From the NCBI RefSeq assembly GCF_029910655.1, contig NZ_CP123897.1:3027547-3091546 (forward strand): a stretch of DNA of 64,000 nucleotides. Reading direction: 5' to 3'. The stretch comes from Methylomonas sp. UP202. GTDB lineage: Bacteria > Pseudomonadota > Gammaproteobacteria > Methylococcales > Methylomonadaceae. Under the pieces are notes generated by a model. The model saw only the letters and a program-made list of their open reading frames with translations. It searched no databases and was not told the DNA's origin. Both the position numbers and the translations under genes were made by a program. Of this stretch, positions 16,479-25,335 are shown piece by piece (the stretch's first letter is position 1; each line of letters starts with the position of its first letter).

Positions 16479-16519
16479 TTATACCAGTATAAATGCTTAT
16501 CTTGTACCAGTTAAAATGC
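16479..16519. promoter_or_regulatory. Tandem operator-like repeat between XRE regulator and methyltransferase
   Basis: TTATACCAGTATAAATGC (16479-16496) and TTGTACCAGTTAAAATGC (16502-16519) are near-identical 18-mers spaced 23 bp apart; the first contains a TTATA/TATAA inverted repeat. Position in a divergent region suggests binding by the XRE regulator. Confidence 0.6.
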
Positions 16520-16561
16520 CGCAAGACAATAGCGCCGTCATTAATCAATCAGGAGTTGACG

Positions 16562-17371
16562 ATGCACCACTATCAATGGAACGCCGAGGACTATCGGCAA
16601 AATTCCTCTGCACAACAGCAGTGGGCGCAGGAATTAATCGCCAAATTGAATTTAACCGGTACTGAAACAGTACTGGATGTCGGCTGTGGCGATGGCAAAG
16701 TGACCGCCGAAATCGCCAGTCATTTACCGCATGGTCAAGTCATCGGCATCGATAATTCGGAAGCGATGATCGCGTTGGCTAAGCGCGAGTACCCGGCCAA
16801 CCGTTATGCCAATCTGTTATTTCAGCGCATGGATGCACGTGAATTAAAGTTTAGCGGCCGATTCGATGTGGTGTTTTCCAATGCGGTGCTGCATTGGATT
16901 GACGATCACATACCGGTTATCGCCGGAATGTATCAAAGTTTGAAACCGGGCGGCAGGGTACTGTTACAGATGGGTGCCCGGAACGGCATGTCCGAGTTTA
17001 TGGCCGCTTTGGAGCAGGTGCTTACCCTGCCGCAGTGGCGCGATTATTTCGCCGGATTTTCCTGCCCCTACGGATTCAAAAGCGTTGAAGATTATCAAAC
17101 CTGGTTACCGGCAGCCGGTTTTGCAATCAAACGGCTGGAGTTGATTGAAAAACACGCGGTACATTCGGATGCGGAAGCATTCAAAGGTTGGATTCGGACT
17201 ACTTGGCTGCCCTATACCGAGCAAGTGCCGCAGGCTAAGCGGATTCAGTTGATTGAGGCAATCGCCACTCAATATCTAGCATCGAACCCGACGGATGCGA
17301 ACGGGCGAGTATCTGTGCTGATGGTTCGGCTAGAGGTGGAAGCAGAAAAACCGCGTCAACAGACCGTTTAA
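16562..17371 (+). CDS. SAM-dependent methyltransferase (trans-aconitate-methyltransferase-like)
   Basis: This 269-residue class I methyltransferase has motif I VLDVGCGDGKVT (residues 41-52), the acidic IGIDNSEAM after it, and FSNAVLHWIDDH. The overall plan resembles trans-aconitate 2-methyltransferase (Tam) and related small-molecule methyltransferases. The acceptor is not proven. The start ATG 16562 has an AGGAG site eight bases upstream. It lies downstream of the tandem operator and is likely controlled by the XRE regulator. Confidence 0.88.
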   Translation: MHHYQWNAEDYRQNSSAQQQWAQELIAKLNLTGTETVLDVGCGDGKVTAEIASHLPHGQVIGIDNSEAMIALAKREYPANRYANLLFQRMDARELKFSGRFDVVFSNAVLHWIDDHIPVIAGMYQSLKPGGRVLLQMGARNGMSEFMAALEQVLTLPQWRDYFAGFSCPYGFKSVEDYQTWLPAAGFAIKRLELIEKHAVHSDAEAFKGWIRTTWLPYTEQVPQAKRIQLIEAIATQYLASNPTDANGRVSVLMVRLEVEAEKPRQQTV

Positions 17372-17516
17372 AGATGACTGGATCAGTCAAAATAGCCGGC
17401 AATGCCCGTTATTTATTCTTCCTCGCCACCTGGGAGTTAGCACAATCTGTTATTAAATTTCGCTTACTTCCAAGCTTCCCAGCGCCGGAAATTTTATAAG
17501 AACGCGACGGACTATG

Positions 17517-17603
17517 CAGCTGATCTCGAATTCGTCGTCAGCTGTAAAAGCCCTTCTCAAATTCCCCTTCACAATAATGGCCATCCCAACCGGAGGTCAT
17601 TAT
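17517..17603 (+). promoter_or_regulatory. traL leader with two inverted repeats
   Basis: CAGCTGA/TCAGCTG arms (17517-17523 and 17538-17544) enclose a CGAATTCG palindrome and could be an operator. Further down, ATAATGGCC (17574-17582) pairs with GGTCATTAT (17595-17603), which includes part of the ribosome site GGAGG and the first bases of the traL start. Folding would hide translation start of the transfer operon. The 17372-17601 gap otherwise shows nothing clear, and I cannot identify an ICE attachment site in it. Confidence 0.45.
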
Positions 17604-17883
17604 GGAACCCATTGCCATTCCCCAATCGATAGACGATCCGATCCACATTTTGTTGTGGAGTGCGGACGAGATCGTCCCCTTCATGGTCAGCATGCTTACT
17701 GGTATGCTGGTCGATCAGTTCATTCCCGGTTTGGCGCTCGGCTTCATCGCGGTCAAGTTTTACCGGCGTTTTCGAGATAACCGGCCTGACGGCTACACCT
17801 TGCATGCGTTGTATTGGCTGGGTCTTTTGCCCAGTCGCGCGCAGACCATCCCCAATCCCTACATCCGCAGGTTTCTGCCATGA
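17602..17883 (+). CDS. traL: Conjugative pilus protein TraL
   Basis: The 93-residue inner-membrane protein has the TraL/TrbL_VirB3-like pattern: polar N-terminus, one or two hydrophobic helices (FMVSMLTGMLVDQFIPGLALGFIAV) and a conserved end with GYTLHALYWLGLLP and RRFLP. TraL is essential for F-type pilus assembly. It is the first gene of the transfer operon; the stop overlaps the traE start by 4 bases (ATGA). Confidence 0.9.
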   Translation: MEPIAIPQSIDDPIHILLWSADEIVPFMVSMLTGMLVDQFIPGLALGFIAVKFYRRFRDNRPDGYTLHALYWLGLLPSRAQTIPNPYIRRFLP

Positions 17884-18491
17884 GATGGTCGGATTTTCTG
17901 CAAACCTGGGATGGGCACGAGACCGAGAACCGGTTCAGCCGCGTCGTTATCATTGGCTTGCTCGTGATTTGCGTGATTACATCGCTGGCCGCCTGGAGGA
18001 CCGAGCGCAGCATCATCCTGGTGCCGCCGACCTTGACCCAGGAAGTCGAAGTTACCCGCAGCCAGGCTTCCAGCGAGTTCAAGGAGTCTTGGGGCTTGTT
18101 CCTGGCCGAACTCCTCGGCAATACCACCCCAGCCAATGCCGATTTTCTGAAAACCGCGGTTGAGCCTTTATTGGCGCCGGACATTTACCGCAGTGTCCTG
18201 GATGCCATGAGCGATCAAATCAAGGCCATCAAAATGGACCGGGTCGCGATCAGTTTCACCCCGCGTCACGTTGATTACGAAGCCGAGACCAACAAAGTCT
18301 TCGTCAGCGGCGAACTCAAAAGCCAGGGCCCCAGTTCCAAACCTGACGTGAAGCCGCGTACCTACGAATTCATCATCGCCATCAAAAACTATCGGCCCCG
18401 GCTGGATTACATCGACGTGTATCCGGATTCCCCCAGAACCCTGGCCCGTTTGAAAGCCACCCAAGGCCAACCGAATGAGGCTCAACCATGA
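17880..18491 (+). CDS. traE: Conjugative pilus assembly protein TraE
   Basis: This 203-residue protein has an N-terminal membrane anchor (residues 24-43) and a periplasmic domain, as in TraE, the F-type counterpart of VirB8. The stretch LVPPTLTQEVEVTRSQAS is typical. VirB8-like proteins link inner- and outer-membrane parts of the type IV secretion channel. ATG 17880 overlaps the traL stop and the gene ends overlapping traK, showing translational coupling. Confidence 0.9.
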   Translation: MRWSDFLQTWDGHETENRFSRVVIIGLLVICVITSLAAWRTERSIILVPPTLTQEVEVTRSQASSEFKESWGLFLAELLGNTTPANADFLKTAVEPLLAPDIYRSVLDAMSDQIKAIKMDRVAISFTPRHVDYEAETNKVFVSGELKSQGPSSKPDVKPRTYEFIIAIKNYRPRLDYIDVYPDSPRTLARLKATQGQPNEAQP

Positions 18492-19465
18492 AACGATTGA
18501 TGCACCCCTGGTTATTTCTTTGCTTCGCCAATGGCAGTTGGGCCGCCGATGATTTACCGGTGACGGTATTACCACCGGTCACCACCGTGGCCGAAGAGTC
18601 ACCCGCATCGCCATCACAGCCGGTTGTCTCGCCGCAGCCCGATTTTGGCATCGAGTTACCCCCGGTTGATGCCAGCGTCTTGAAAGCCGCCAAACAGCAA
18701 GCGGCAGCGTCAAACGCAGTGTCAGCCACTTCCATCGGCCCCCAGCACATCGCGGTAAAACCCGGTATCAACGAACTGATGCCGATTGCCGTCGGCCATT
18801 TGAATCGCCTGGTCACTCCATTCGAACATCCGGTAGTCACGACCACCAGCCAGGCTACGACCAGTACCAAAGGCAAAATCGTTTATGTCGCCACCGCGGA
18901 TGAAACGCCAGTCACCTTATACATCACCCCCGGCGACAACCAGGATATTGCCTTGTCGCTCACGCTGATCCCCAAACGCATTCCGGCACGGGAAATCCAC
19001 CTCGATCTGGATAAGGACAGCTACCAATTGCTGAACCAATGGCAGCGCGCCGATACCGCAAGTCGAACCTCGAGCCAACAGGAACAAGCCTACATCAGCC
19101 AACTGAAATCGCTGTTTCGGGATTTGGGTTTACAAAAGACTCCGCCAGGATACTCGCTACGGGAACCCAAGCCGCAGGAACAGATTCGCTGCCTGCAAGA
19201 CCGCGTGCAGATTAAAACCGGCCAGGTTCTGGAAGGTCAGGATCGGCTGATTCTGGTGGGTCTTGCCAGGAATACCGGCGGCGACATGCTTGAATTCGAC
19301 GAACGCAGTTGTGCAACAACGCAGCGGGACGTACTGGCAATTTCAGTCTGGCCCAACGTAGTGTTGAAACCCCAGGAAGCCACCGAATTGTATGTCGTGG
19401 TCCGACAATCGCCTGAGGCGTCATCCAGTTTGCGGCCTTCGTTACTGGGCGGAGGCCAACCCTAA
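18488..19465 (+). CDS. traK: Type-F secretion protein TraK
   Basis: The 325-residue product has a signal peptide (cleavage after SWAA), a proline-rich N-terminal stretch, and the TraK core with DNQDIALSLTLIPKRIPAREI. TraK is a secretin-like (VirB9-type) outer-membrane core component that joins TraV and TraB. The end overlaps traB by one base (TAATG). The order E-K-B is that of SXT and IncA/C transfer operons. Confidence 0.92.
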   Translation: MKRLMHPWLFLCFANGSWAADDLPVTVLPPVTTVAEESPASPSQPVVSPQPDFGIELPPVDASVLKAAKQQAAASNAVSATSIGPQHIAVKPGINELMPIAVGHLNRLVTPFEHPVVTTTSQATTSTKGKIVYVATADETPVTLYITPGDNQDIALSLTLIPKRIPAREIHLDLDKDSYQLLNQWQRADTASRTSSQQEQAYISQLKSLFRDLGLQKTPPGYSLREPKPQEQIRCLQDRVQIKTGQVLEGQDRLILVGLARNTGGDMLEFDERSCATTQRDVLAISVWPNVVLKPQEATELYVVVRQSPEASSSLRPSLLGGGQP

Positions 19466-20844
19466 TGGCCAGCGTCGATACCTGGTGGACACACTTGAGT
19501 CCGAGCGCCAAACGTAATTTAGCTGTCGGCAGCATTGGTACCGTGGTGTTGGCCGTCATCATCGCACTGGCCACCGTCACCCCGGAAGTCAGCAAGCCGC
19601 TGAGTAAACAGGCCACCATCCAACATATTCTGACCGATAGCGATCCACGCTCGCTGGGCATCGACGGCATTTCCGCGCAATTGCGCGATCTGCTGCAGAA
19701 AAACGACGAACAAGCCCGCCGACTGGCCGCCATCGAAGAACAACAAAAGCGTGAGCAGCAATCCGACGAATTGCGTTTCAAACAATGGACCAGCGCCGAG
19801 CGGGAAGCCTATGAAGCCAAACTGCAAGCGGTCACCGGTGAAGTCGAGTCGCTGAAGAACAAAGCGGCTACACCGTCAACGACCGGCACCACAGGCGAGG
19901 TCAATCCCCCCCCACTGGATCCATCGACACTGGGAAGGCAGTCAAACCGCCGCCCAAACAACCCTCCATTCGACAACGGACAGGACGATCTCAACCGCGT
20001 CTTCGAGCAAGCGGCTATTCCCGGGCCAACACCGGGTAATACCGGCGTCTCGGGAGGCCGAGCCAATGGCCAAGCGCCGGCGGCGATGCAGATTCGCGTC
20101 ATCCAGGAAGGCGCCGAGCAGTCCCATGGTAAAGACAAAGATGCAGCCCCAAACTCTGACCGAGGCCGCTCGAACCGCGATCACGCCAGCAGCAATGTCT
20201 TCATCCCCGCCGGCAGTATATTGACCGGCGTGTTGTTGAATGGCCTCGATGCCCCGACCGGCAAAAAAGCCAAGAAAGAACCCATGCCGGTGCTGTTCCG
20301 GATCAAGAAGGAAGCCATCTTGCCCAATCGTTTCCACGCCGATGTCCGCGAGTGCTTTCTGCTGGCAGCCGGCTTTGGAGATTTGAGTGCCGAGCGCGCT
20401 TACTTTCGCGGCGAGACTTTTTCCTGCGTCCGTCAGGACGGTGGCGTGATCGAAGTGCCGATGAATGCCTACGCCACCGGCGAAGACGGCAAAAACGGTG
20501 TGCGTGGCCGAGTGGTCTCCAAACAAGGCGCGCTACTCGCCCAATCCATGATGGCGGGCTTTTTACGCGGTTTTTCCGATGCCTTCGGTCGCAACCAGAT
20601 TCCGATGCTGATGACCGGTGGTCTGGGGGCGCTTTCCGGTACTACACCGTTCCAGAGCGCTTTTTCCTCGCAGTCGATGGAAGGCGGTGCCTTGAAAGGC
20701 GCGGGCTACGCGATGGAACGCCTGTCGCACTTTTACATGGACATGGCCGAAGAGATTTACCCGGTCATCGAAGTCGATGCCACCCGCCAGGTCAACTTCA
20801 TCGTGCAAAAAGGCACGGCACTGAAACTGAAGTCGCCAAGCTGA
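19465..20844 (+). CDS. traB: Type-F conjugation protein TraB
   Basis: This 459-residue VirB10-like protein has a short cytoplasmic N-terminus, a membrane segment (about residues 18-36), a coiled-coil region rich in Glu/Gln (about 60-130) and a proline/glycine linker. The C-terminal TrbI-like beta domain begins at NVFIPAGSILTGVLLNGLDAPTG and ends near IEVDATRQVNFIVQKG. It spans the envelope and forms the core complex with TraK and TraV. Confidence 0.93.
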   Translation: MASVDTWWTHLSPSAKRNLAVGSIGTVVLAVIIALATVTPEVSKPLSKQATIQHILTDSDPRSLGIDGISAQLRDLLQKNDEQARRLAAIEEQQKREQQSDELRFKQWTSAEREAYEAKLQAVTGEVESLKNKAATPSTTGTTGEVNPPPLDPSTLGRQSNRRPNNPPFDNGQDDLNRVFEQAAIPGPTPGNTGVSGGRANGQAPAAMQIRVIQEGAEQSHGKDKDAAPNSDRGRSNRDHASSNVFIPAGSILTGVLLNGLDAPTGKKAKKEPMPVLFRIKKEAILPNRFHADVRECFLLAAGFGDLSAERAYFRGETFSCVRQDGGVIEVPMNAYATGEDGKNGVRGRVVSKQGALLAQSMMAGFLRGFSDAFGRNQIPMLMTGGLGALSGTTPFQSAFSSQSMEGGALKGAGYAMERLSHFYMDMAEEIYPVIEVDATRQVNFIVQKGTALKLKSPS

Positions 20845-20871
20845 TTCGTTAACCCAAACCAAAAGGTAGTT

Positions 20872-21696
20872 ATGACGTTACGCCACATTTCTTTATTTCT
20901 GGCCACGCTATTCGGGGCATCAATTGCCCTAGCTGCCACTCCGCAAAAGCCCACAGTCTCGGACATTGCCGCCGGCTTACTGTCGATCAAAATCGACGGC
21001 ATGCAAGACTTGCCGATCTCGGGCCTGAAGATGGTCAAATCCGGCGATCAAACCGTCTTTATTTCCAGTAACGGCCGCTTTGCCTTTTACGGCGGCAAAT
21101 TGATGGACATCTGGACCCAGCAGGAGATCAAGGAACTGGCCGACATCGCCAAAATCGCCAACCGCATCGATCTGTCCCGGATGAAGCTCAAGACCGACGA
21201 GCTTGGCGCCGTGACAGTCGGCCACGGCAAAGCCCAGGTCCTGGTGTTCATCGATCCGCACTGCCCGTACTGCGGCAAGGTCATGAAAGACCTGCAAGCC
21301 TTGCAGGACCAATACACCTTCAAACTGGTGATGGTCCCCATCCTCGGCCCCGAGTCGCAAAACCTCGTCGTGCAACTGGCGTGTCAGTTGGGCGCAAGCG
21401 ATATCAAAGCCAAAGACACCGTGCGCGACCGCTTGTTGAAACAGGATTACACCGGCATGCCGACAGAGCCGCCTACTCAGTGCAACAAAGAGCCGCTGCA
21501 AAAGGCCGTGGTCACCGCCAAGTTGTTTGATTTGAAGGGTGTGCCATTTCTGATTGCTCCTGACGGCCGCACCCACAGTGGCGCACCCGAGGTGTTAGCC
21601 GATTGGTTGGCCGATAAACCGAAACCGTCGCCCAGTCTGGCAACGACACCCGCTACAAACACCCAAAACGCCAACGCACCGGAGAAACAGCCTTGA
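20872..21696 (+). CDS. dsbC: DsbC-like periplasmic thiol-disulfide isomerase
   Basis: The 274-residue protein has a signal peptide (ending ALAA), an N-terminal dimerization part and a thioredoxin domain with active site CPYC in FIDPHCPYCGKV and the cis-Pro loop GVPFLIAPDG. It probably isomerizes disulfides in Cys-rich TraN, TraU and TraV. SXT-like ICEs carry dsbC within the tra operon. The C-terminal tail (PSLATTPATNTQNA) is low-complexity. The stop overlaps traV by 4 bases. Confidence 0.92.
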   Translation: MTLRHISLFLATLFGASIALAATPQKPTVSDIAAGLLSIKIDGMQDLPISGLKMVKSGDQTVFISSNGRFAFYGGKLMDIWTQQEIKELADIAKIANRIDLSRMKLKTDELGAVTVGHGKAQVLVFIDPHCPYCGKVMKDLQALQDQYTFKLVMVPILGPESQNLVVQLACQLGASDIKAKDTVRDRLLKQDYTGMPTEPPTQCNKEPLQKAVVTAKLFDLKGVPFLIAPDGRTHSGAPEVLADWLADKPKPSPSLATTPATNTQNANAPEKQP

Positions 21697-22220
21697 AATC
21701 CATGCACCCCAACTCCCTGATTTTCATCGGCCTGTTGCTGATGGTGTTAACCACCGGCTGCGCCACCACCGAATACGGCTGCAAAGGCATGCCGGACGAA
21801 CCCAGCTGCTTATCGACCACGCAGGCTTACCAGGTCACCAATACGGCGATAACGGAAGCGCCTCCGGAAAATAACCCCAGTTCGGAGTCAACCTCAACAC
21901 CGGCACTCGTGCCGCCGTTACAACAACCCGTGCCCAAAATAGAGGATCCCACGCCGATTCGCACCCCATCGCAGGTCATGCGCATCTGGATCGCGCCTTG
22001 GGAAGATGCCGACGGCGATTTGATGGTGTCCAACTACGTCTATACCGAACTGGAACCACGGCGCTGGATGATCGGCAAGTCTGCGCCGACTTTGAGTCCA
22101 TCGCTCATTCCGCTGCAAGTCGAACAACGGCCACCTGAAAAACATCAGGCGTTAGATAACGATGATTTGGAATCGCGTGGTTTGCCATCCACGCTAAACA
22201 GCCCAACCACCAAAAACTAA
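21693..22220 (+). CDS. traV: Outer-membrane lipoprotein TraV
   Basis: This 175-residue lipoprotein has the lipobox LTTGC near residue 23. The following ATTEYGCKGMPDEPSCLS contains two further Cys typical of TraV. It anchors the TraK/TraB core in the outer membrane (VirB7 role). The C-terminal part carries a PTIRTPSQ-like region and WIAPWEDADGDL, which is conserved in this family. Starts at 21693 or 21702. Confidence 0.9.
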   Translation: MKSMHPNSLIFIGLLLMVLTTGCATTEYGCKGMPDEPSCLSTTQAYQVTNTAITEAPPENNPSSESTSTPALVPPLQQPVPKIEDPTPIRTPSQVMRIWIAPWEDADGDLMVSNYVYTELEPRRWMIGKSAPTLSPSLIPLQVEQRPPEKHQALDNDDLESRGLPSTLNSPTTKN

Positions 22221-22229
22221 ATTCTTCAC

Positions 22230-22323
22230 CGCCGCACCCTTCGGGGCCGGCGAGTCTTAGCGGGCGACCGCTGATGTTGAGCCGGAGCCGGAGTCTGACT
22301 CCGAGATCGGACGGGTAACCGTC
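22230..22323 (+). promoter_or_regulatory. Structured leader of the traA pilin gene
   Basis: The gap holds CCC-TTCG-GGG (22237-22246), then CGGAGT/ACTCCG (22289-22303) and GACGG-GTAA-CCGTC (22310-22323), the last two being tight hairpins. The first part with CGGCGAGTCTTAGCGGGCGAC resembles the repeats at 55968 and 59390, though weakly. Pilin genes often have a stable processed leader. Confidence 0.5.
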
Positions 22324-22349
22324 GTCATTCAACTATGAGGTCGTCTTGT

Positions 22350-22649
22350 ATGAAAGTGTCCTATCGAACCGGGGTTCTAGTCACCCTGGCTTCCTTGTTT
22401 TTTGTGTTGTTGGCGCCCGACGCCATGGCCGGTGCCGGCGGCACCGAGTTCAACAACGTCTGGACCTTGCTGACCGGTTGGGTCGAAGGTTTGTTGGGTC
22501 GAATCATCGCCATCGTGTTCGTCATCGTCGGCCTGGTCGCTGGCGTGGTACGCGGCAGCATCATGGGCTTCGTGCTGGGTATTGCCAGCGGCGTGGGTCT
22601 ATTTGCGGCGCCGACCATCATCACCAATATTGTCACCGCGACACTGTAG
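22350..22649 (+). CDS. traA: Pilin precursor TraA
   Basis: This 99-residue small protein has an N-terminal hydrophobic segment ending AMAG (signal-like) and two long hydrophobic helices, EGLLGRIIAIVFVIVGLVAGVV and IMGFVLGIASGVGLF. This is the plan of F-type propilin TraA/TrbC. It is made in quantity and polymerised into the pilus. I prefer ATG 22350 because GAGG lies nine bases before it; ATG 22335 has no ribosome site. Confidence 0.87.
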   Translation: MKVSYRTGVLVTLASLFFVLLAPDAMAGAGGTEFNNVWTLLTGWVEGLLGRIIAIVFVIVGLVAGVVRGSIMGFVLGIASGVGLFAAPTIITNIVTATL

Positions 22650-22657
22650 GATCCGTT

Positions 22658-22924
22658 ATGAATCACATCACCGGAACACAGCCAAGTCCCGAGACGACGG
22701 CGGGCAACCACCGTATCACGACTGTGCAAAACGATCATCGTACTGTCCTGGTTCAGGCCGCCGATGGCAAGCCGATCAATCCATGCCATCCGGCGCGAGC
22801 GCGGGAGCTGTTGCGCAAGAAGCGTGCAGTGCGCGTCAGTCGGCATCCCTACACCATTAGACTGTTGCTGCAACATCAGGCCGAAACCATGCGTTTGTTA
22901 TACGCCGAGGAGGAATCGGCATGA
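22658..22924 (+). CDS. Stand-alone RRXRR/PLMP-domain protein (IscB N-terminal-like)
   Basis: The 88-residue protein contains RTVLVQAADGKPINPCHPAR followed by ARELLRKKRAVRVSRHPYTIRLL, at about residues 26-68. This is the PLMP/RRXRR domain that begins IscB and other RRXRR-HNH endonucleases (consensus: DGKPLMPxHPARARxLLxxGKAxVxRRxPFTIxL). Nothing of the RuvC or HNH domains follows: the gene stops after a short helix and overlaps the traC start by 4 bases. It has a plausible ATG (22658) 8 bases after traA. No IscB or omega-RNA is visible near it. Role unknown; it may bind RNA or DNA. Confidence 0.78.
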   Translation: MNHITGTQPSPETTAGNHRITTVQNDHRTVLVQAADGKPINPCHPARARELLRKKRAVRVSRHPYTIRLLLQHQAETMRLLYAEEESA

Positions 22925-25335
22925 AACAGTCCAGAATCCATACCGCTGATACGCTTTTTTTAACCCTCGCTTATGACCACGAGCACCATCTGTTTTTGCT
23001 GGCCGATTCCAGCATCGGTTTTGGCTTTATCTGTCGGCCACTGACCGGCGCCGATCAAAGCGTCGCGGCCCGCGTCAATGTATTGCTGAACCAGGATTGG
23101 CCGACCGAAACCTTGCTGCAAGTGTCGCTGTGGACTTCACCGGATATTGAAGAATCGCTGGCGGTAATGCAAACCCGGCGGATTAAACAGCAAAAAAGCA
23201 CCTATAAAACCATGACCGGTGCCAGTATTGAGTTTTTGCGCCAAGGCACTACCAAACCACCGGAAGCGATTTCAGGTGCGAGACTCAGGCGTAGTCATGT
23301 GATCGTCGCAGTAAAACTACCGATCGCCAGCCCCAGACCCAACGAAGCCGAAATTCGTCGGGCCACCGAATTGCAACTCGCCACCCAACAATCGTTGTCG
23401 ACCATTGGTCTCTATCCATCGGTATTGGATGCCGATCAGTATGTACGCATTCTGAACACGCTGCTCAACTGGCAGCCCAATGCCGGCTGGAAAGATCGAG
23501 TCGTACCCGAGTGCGATCCCACCCAACTGATCCGCGATCAATTGCTGGATTACGACAACGCGCTCGAACTCGATGAAAAAGGTTTGTGGCTGGGAAGTAA
23601 ACGCGTCAAGACGCTGTCCGCCAAACGCACACCCGATCATTTTTACTTCGGCAGCGCCAAAAGTTACTTGGGCGACATTTTGTCCGGTACCCGTGGCATT
23701 CGCCAGAATGCTTTGCTCAGTCTGACCCTGCATTATCCTGATGCCGAATCAACCCGCACCCGTCAGGAAGGCGTGCGGCAATTCATTACCAACCAGGTCA
23801 ATACGCCGATTGCCCGGTTTTTGCCGGTGCTGGTCCAACGCAAACACCATTTCGACGTGTTGTTTGACGCCTACCGTGACGGTGATCGGCCAATTCGCAG
23901 TTATTTTGGCGTGCTGTTGTTCTGCGATGAACAGGACGAAGCGGCGGCCGTCTCCAATGCTCGGGTGTATTTTCGGGAATTGGGCTTTCAGCTTTTGGAA
24001 GACAAGTATTTCTGCCTGCCGTTTTTTCTGAATTGTTTGCCGTTTGGTCCCGAGCGTTCGGCGATTGCCGATCTGAAACGCTATCGCACTTTGGCCACGC
24101 GGCACGCCATTCCCTTATTGCCATTGTTCGGAGACTGGGCTGGCACCGGCACGCCGACCTTGAATTTCGTTTCCCGTAACGGCGAGCATATGGCGGTGTC
24201 GTTGTTCGATACCACCGGCAACTACAACCTGTGTATCGCCGCCGAATCCGGTAAGGGCAAATCTTTTCTGACCAACGAGATCATCGTTAGCTACCTGACC
24301 GAAGGCGCGCAAATCTGGGCCATTGATGTTGGCCGCTCTTACGAAAACCTTTGTGAAGTGCTGGAAGGCGATTTCGTCAAATTTACCCACGGTTCCGGTA
24401 TTTGCATGAACCCGTTTGAGATCGTGCAGAACTTCGAGGAAGAAGCCGACATGCTGGCCGGATTGGTCAGCCAGATGGCGGCGCCGACCGAGAAATTGAC
24501 CGATTTCCAGACGGCTGGTCTGAAACGGATATTAAAGCAACTCTGGACTGAAAAGGCGCAGGCCATGTCGGTCGACGACATTGCAAAATGCCTGTGTACC
24601 GAAACCGATCAACGCTTAAAAGATGTCGGCGAGCAGTTGTTTCCCTTCACGACTAAAGGCGAATACGGTCGTTACTTCAATGGCCGCAACAACGCCAAAT
24701 TCGCCAGCGACTTTACCGTACTGGAACTGGAAGAACTCAAAGGCCGTAAACATCTGCAACAGGTGGTGTTGCTGCAGCTGATCTATCAAATCCAACAGGA
24801 AATGTATCTCGGTGAACGCAACCGACCGAAAATCGTGATCATCGACGAAGCCTGGGATTTGCTGACTGAAGGTGATGTGGCCAAGTTCATGGAACACGGC
24901 TACCGGCGCTTTCGAAAATATGGCGGTGCGGCGGTGACCATTACTCAGTCGGTGAACGATTTATACCGCAACGCCGCCGGCCGGGCCATCGTCGAGAACT
25001 CGGCCAATATGTATTTGCTAGGGCAAAAAGCCGAAGTCATCGAAGGCATGAAGCAGGATCGTCGCTTGCCCCTTTCAGACGGCGGCTACGAACTGCTGAA
25101 AACCGTGCATACCTTGCCCGGCGCCTATTCCGAGATTTTCTTCATCACCGAGATGGGTTCCGGCATAGGCCGACTGATCGTCGATCCGTTCAAACGCATT
25201 CTGTTCTCGACCAAACCGGAAGATGTTCAGGCACTCAAGCGGTTGCGCCGGCAAGGCCTGAGTTTAGGCGATGCCATTCAACAACTCATCGACAGCCGTA
25301 GAAGCAAAACGAGGGAGACTGGTTATGGATCTTAA
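22921..25335 (+). CDS. traC: Type IV secretion ATPase TraC
   Basis: The 804-residue cytoplasmic ATPase has an N-terminal TraC_F-like domain and a C-terminal VirB4-type ATPase. Walker A is AAESGKGKSFLTNE (about residues 440-453) and Walker B is KIVIIDEAWDLL. TraC powers pilus assembly. Flanked by traA/PLMP gene and trbI, the order is SXT-like. The gene overlaps trbI by 11 bases. Confidence 0.95.
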   Translation: MKQSRIHTADTLFLTLAYDHEHHLFLLADSSIGFGFICRPLTGADQSVAARVNVLLNQDWPTETLLQVSLWTSPDIEESLAVMQTRRIKQQKSTYKTMTGASIEFLRQGTTKPPEAISGARLRRSHVIVAVKLPIASPRPNEAEIRRATELQLATQQSLSTIGLYPSVLDADQYVRILNTLLNWQPNAGWKDRVVPECDPTQLIRDQLLDYDNALELDEKGLWLGSKRVKTLSAKRTPDHFYFGSAKSYLGDILSGTRGIRQNALLSLTLHYPDAESTRTRQEGVRQFITNQVNTPIARFLPVLVQRKHHFDVLFDAYRDGDRPIRSYFGVLLFCDEQDEAAAVSNARVYFRELGFQLLEDKYFCLPFFLNCLPFGPERSAIADLKRYRTLATRHAIPLLPLFGDWAGTGTPTLNFVSRNGEHMAVSLFDTTGNYNLCIAAESGKGKSFLTNEIIVSYLTEGAQIWAIDVGRSYENLCEVLEGDFVKFTHGSGICMNPFEIVQNFEEEADMLAGLVSQMAAPTEKLTDFQTAGLKRILKQLWTEKAQAMSVDDIAKCLCTETDQRLKDVGEQLFPFTTKGEYGRYFNGRNNAKFASDFTVLELEELKGRKHLQQVVLLQLIYQIQQEMYLGERNRPKIVIIDEAWDLLTEGDVAKFMEHGYRRFRKYGGAAVTITQSVNDLYRNAAGRAIVENSANMYLLGQKAEVIEGMKQDRRLPLSDGGYELLKTVHTLPGAYSEIFFITEMGSGIGRLIVDPFKRILFSTKPEDVQALKRLRRQGLSLGDAIQQLIDSRRSKTRETGYGS

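Noticed and set aside
17372..17601. An ICE attachment site (attL) before traL
   Set aside because: No repeat of the other end is available and no integrase or known target gene is adjacent. SXT-like ICEs have more genes on this side, so the true end is probably not here.
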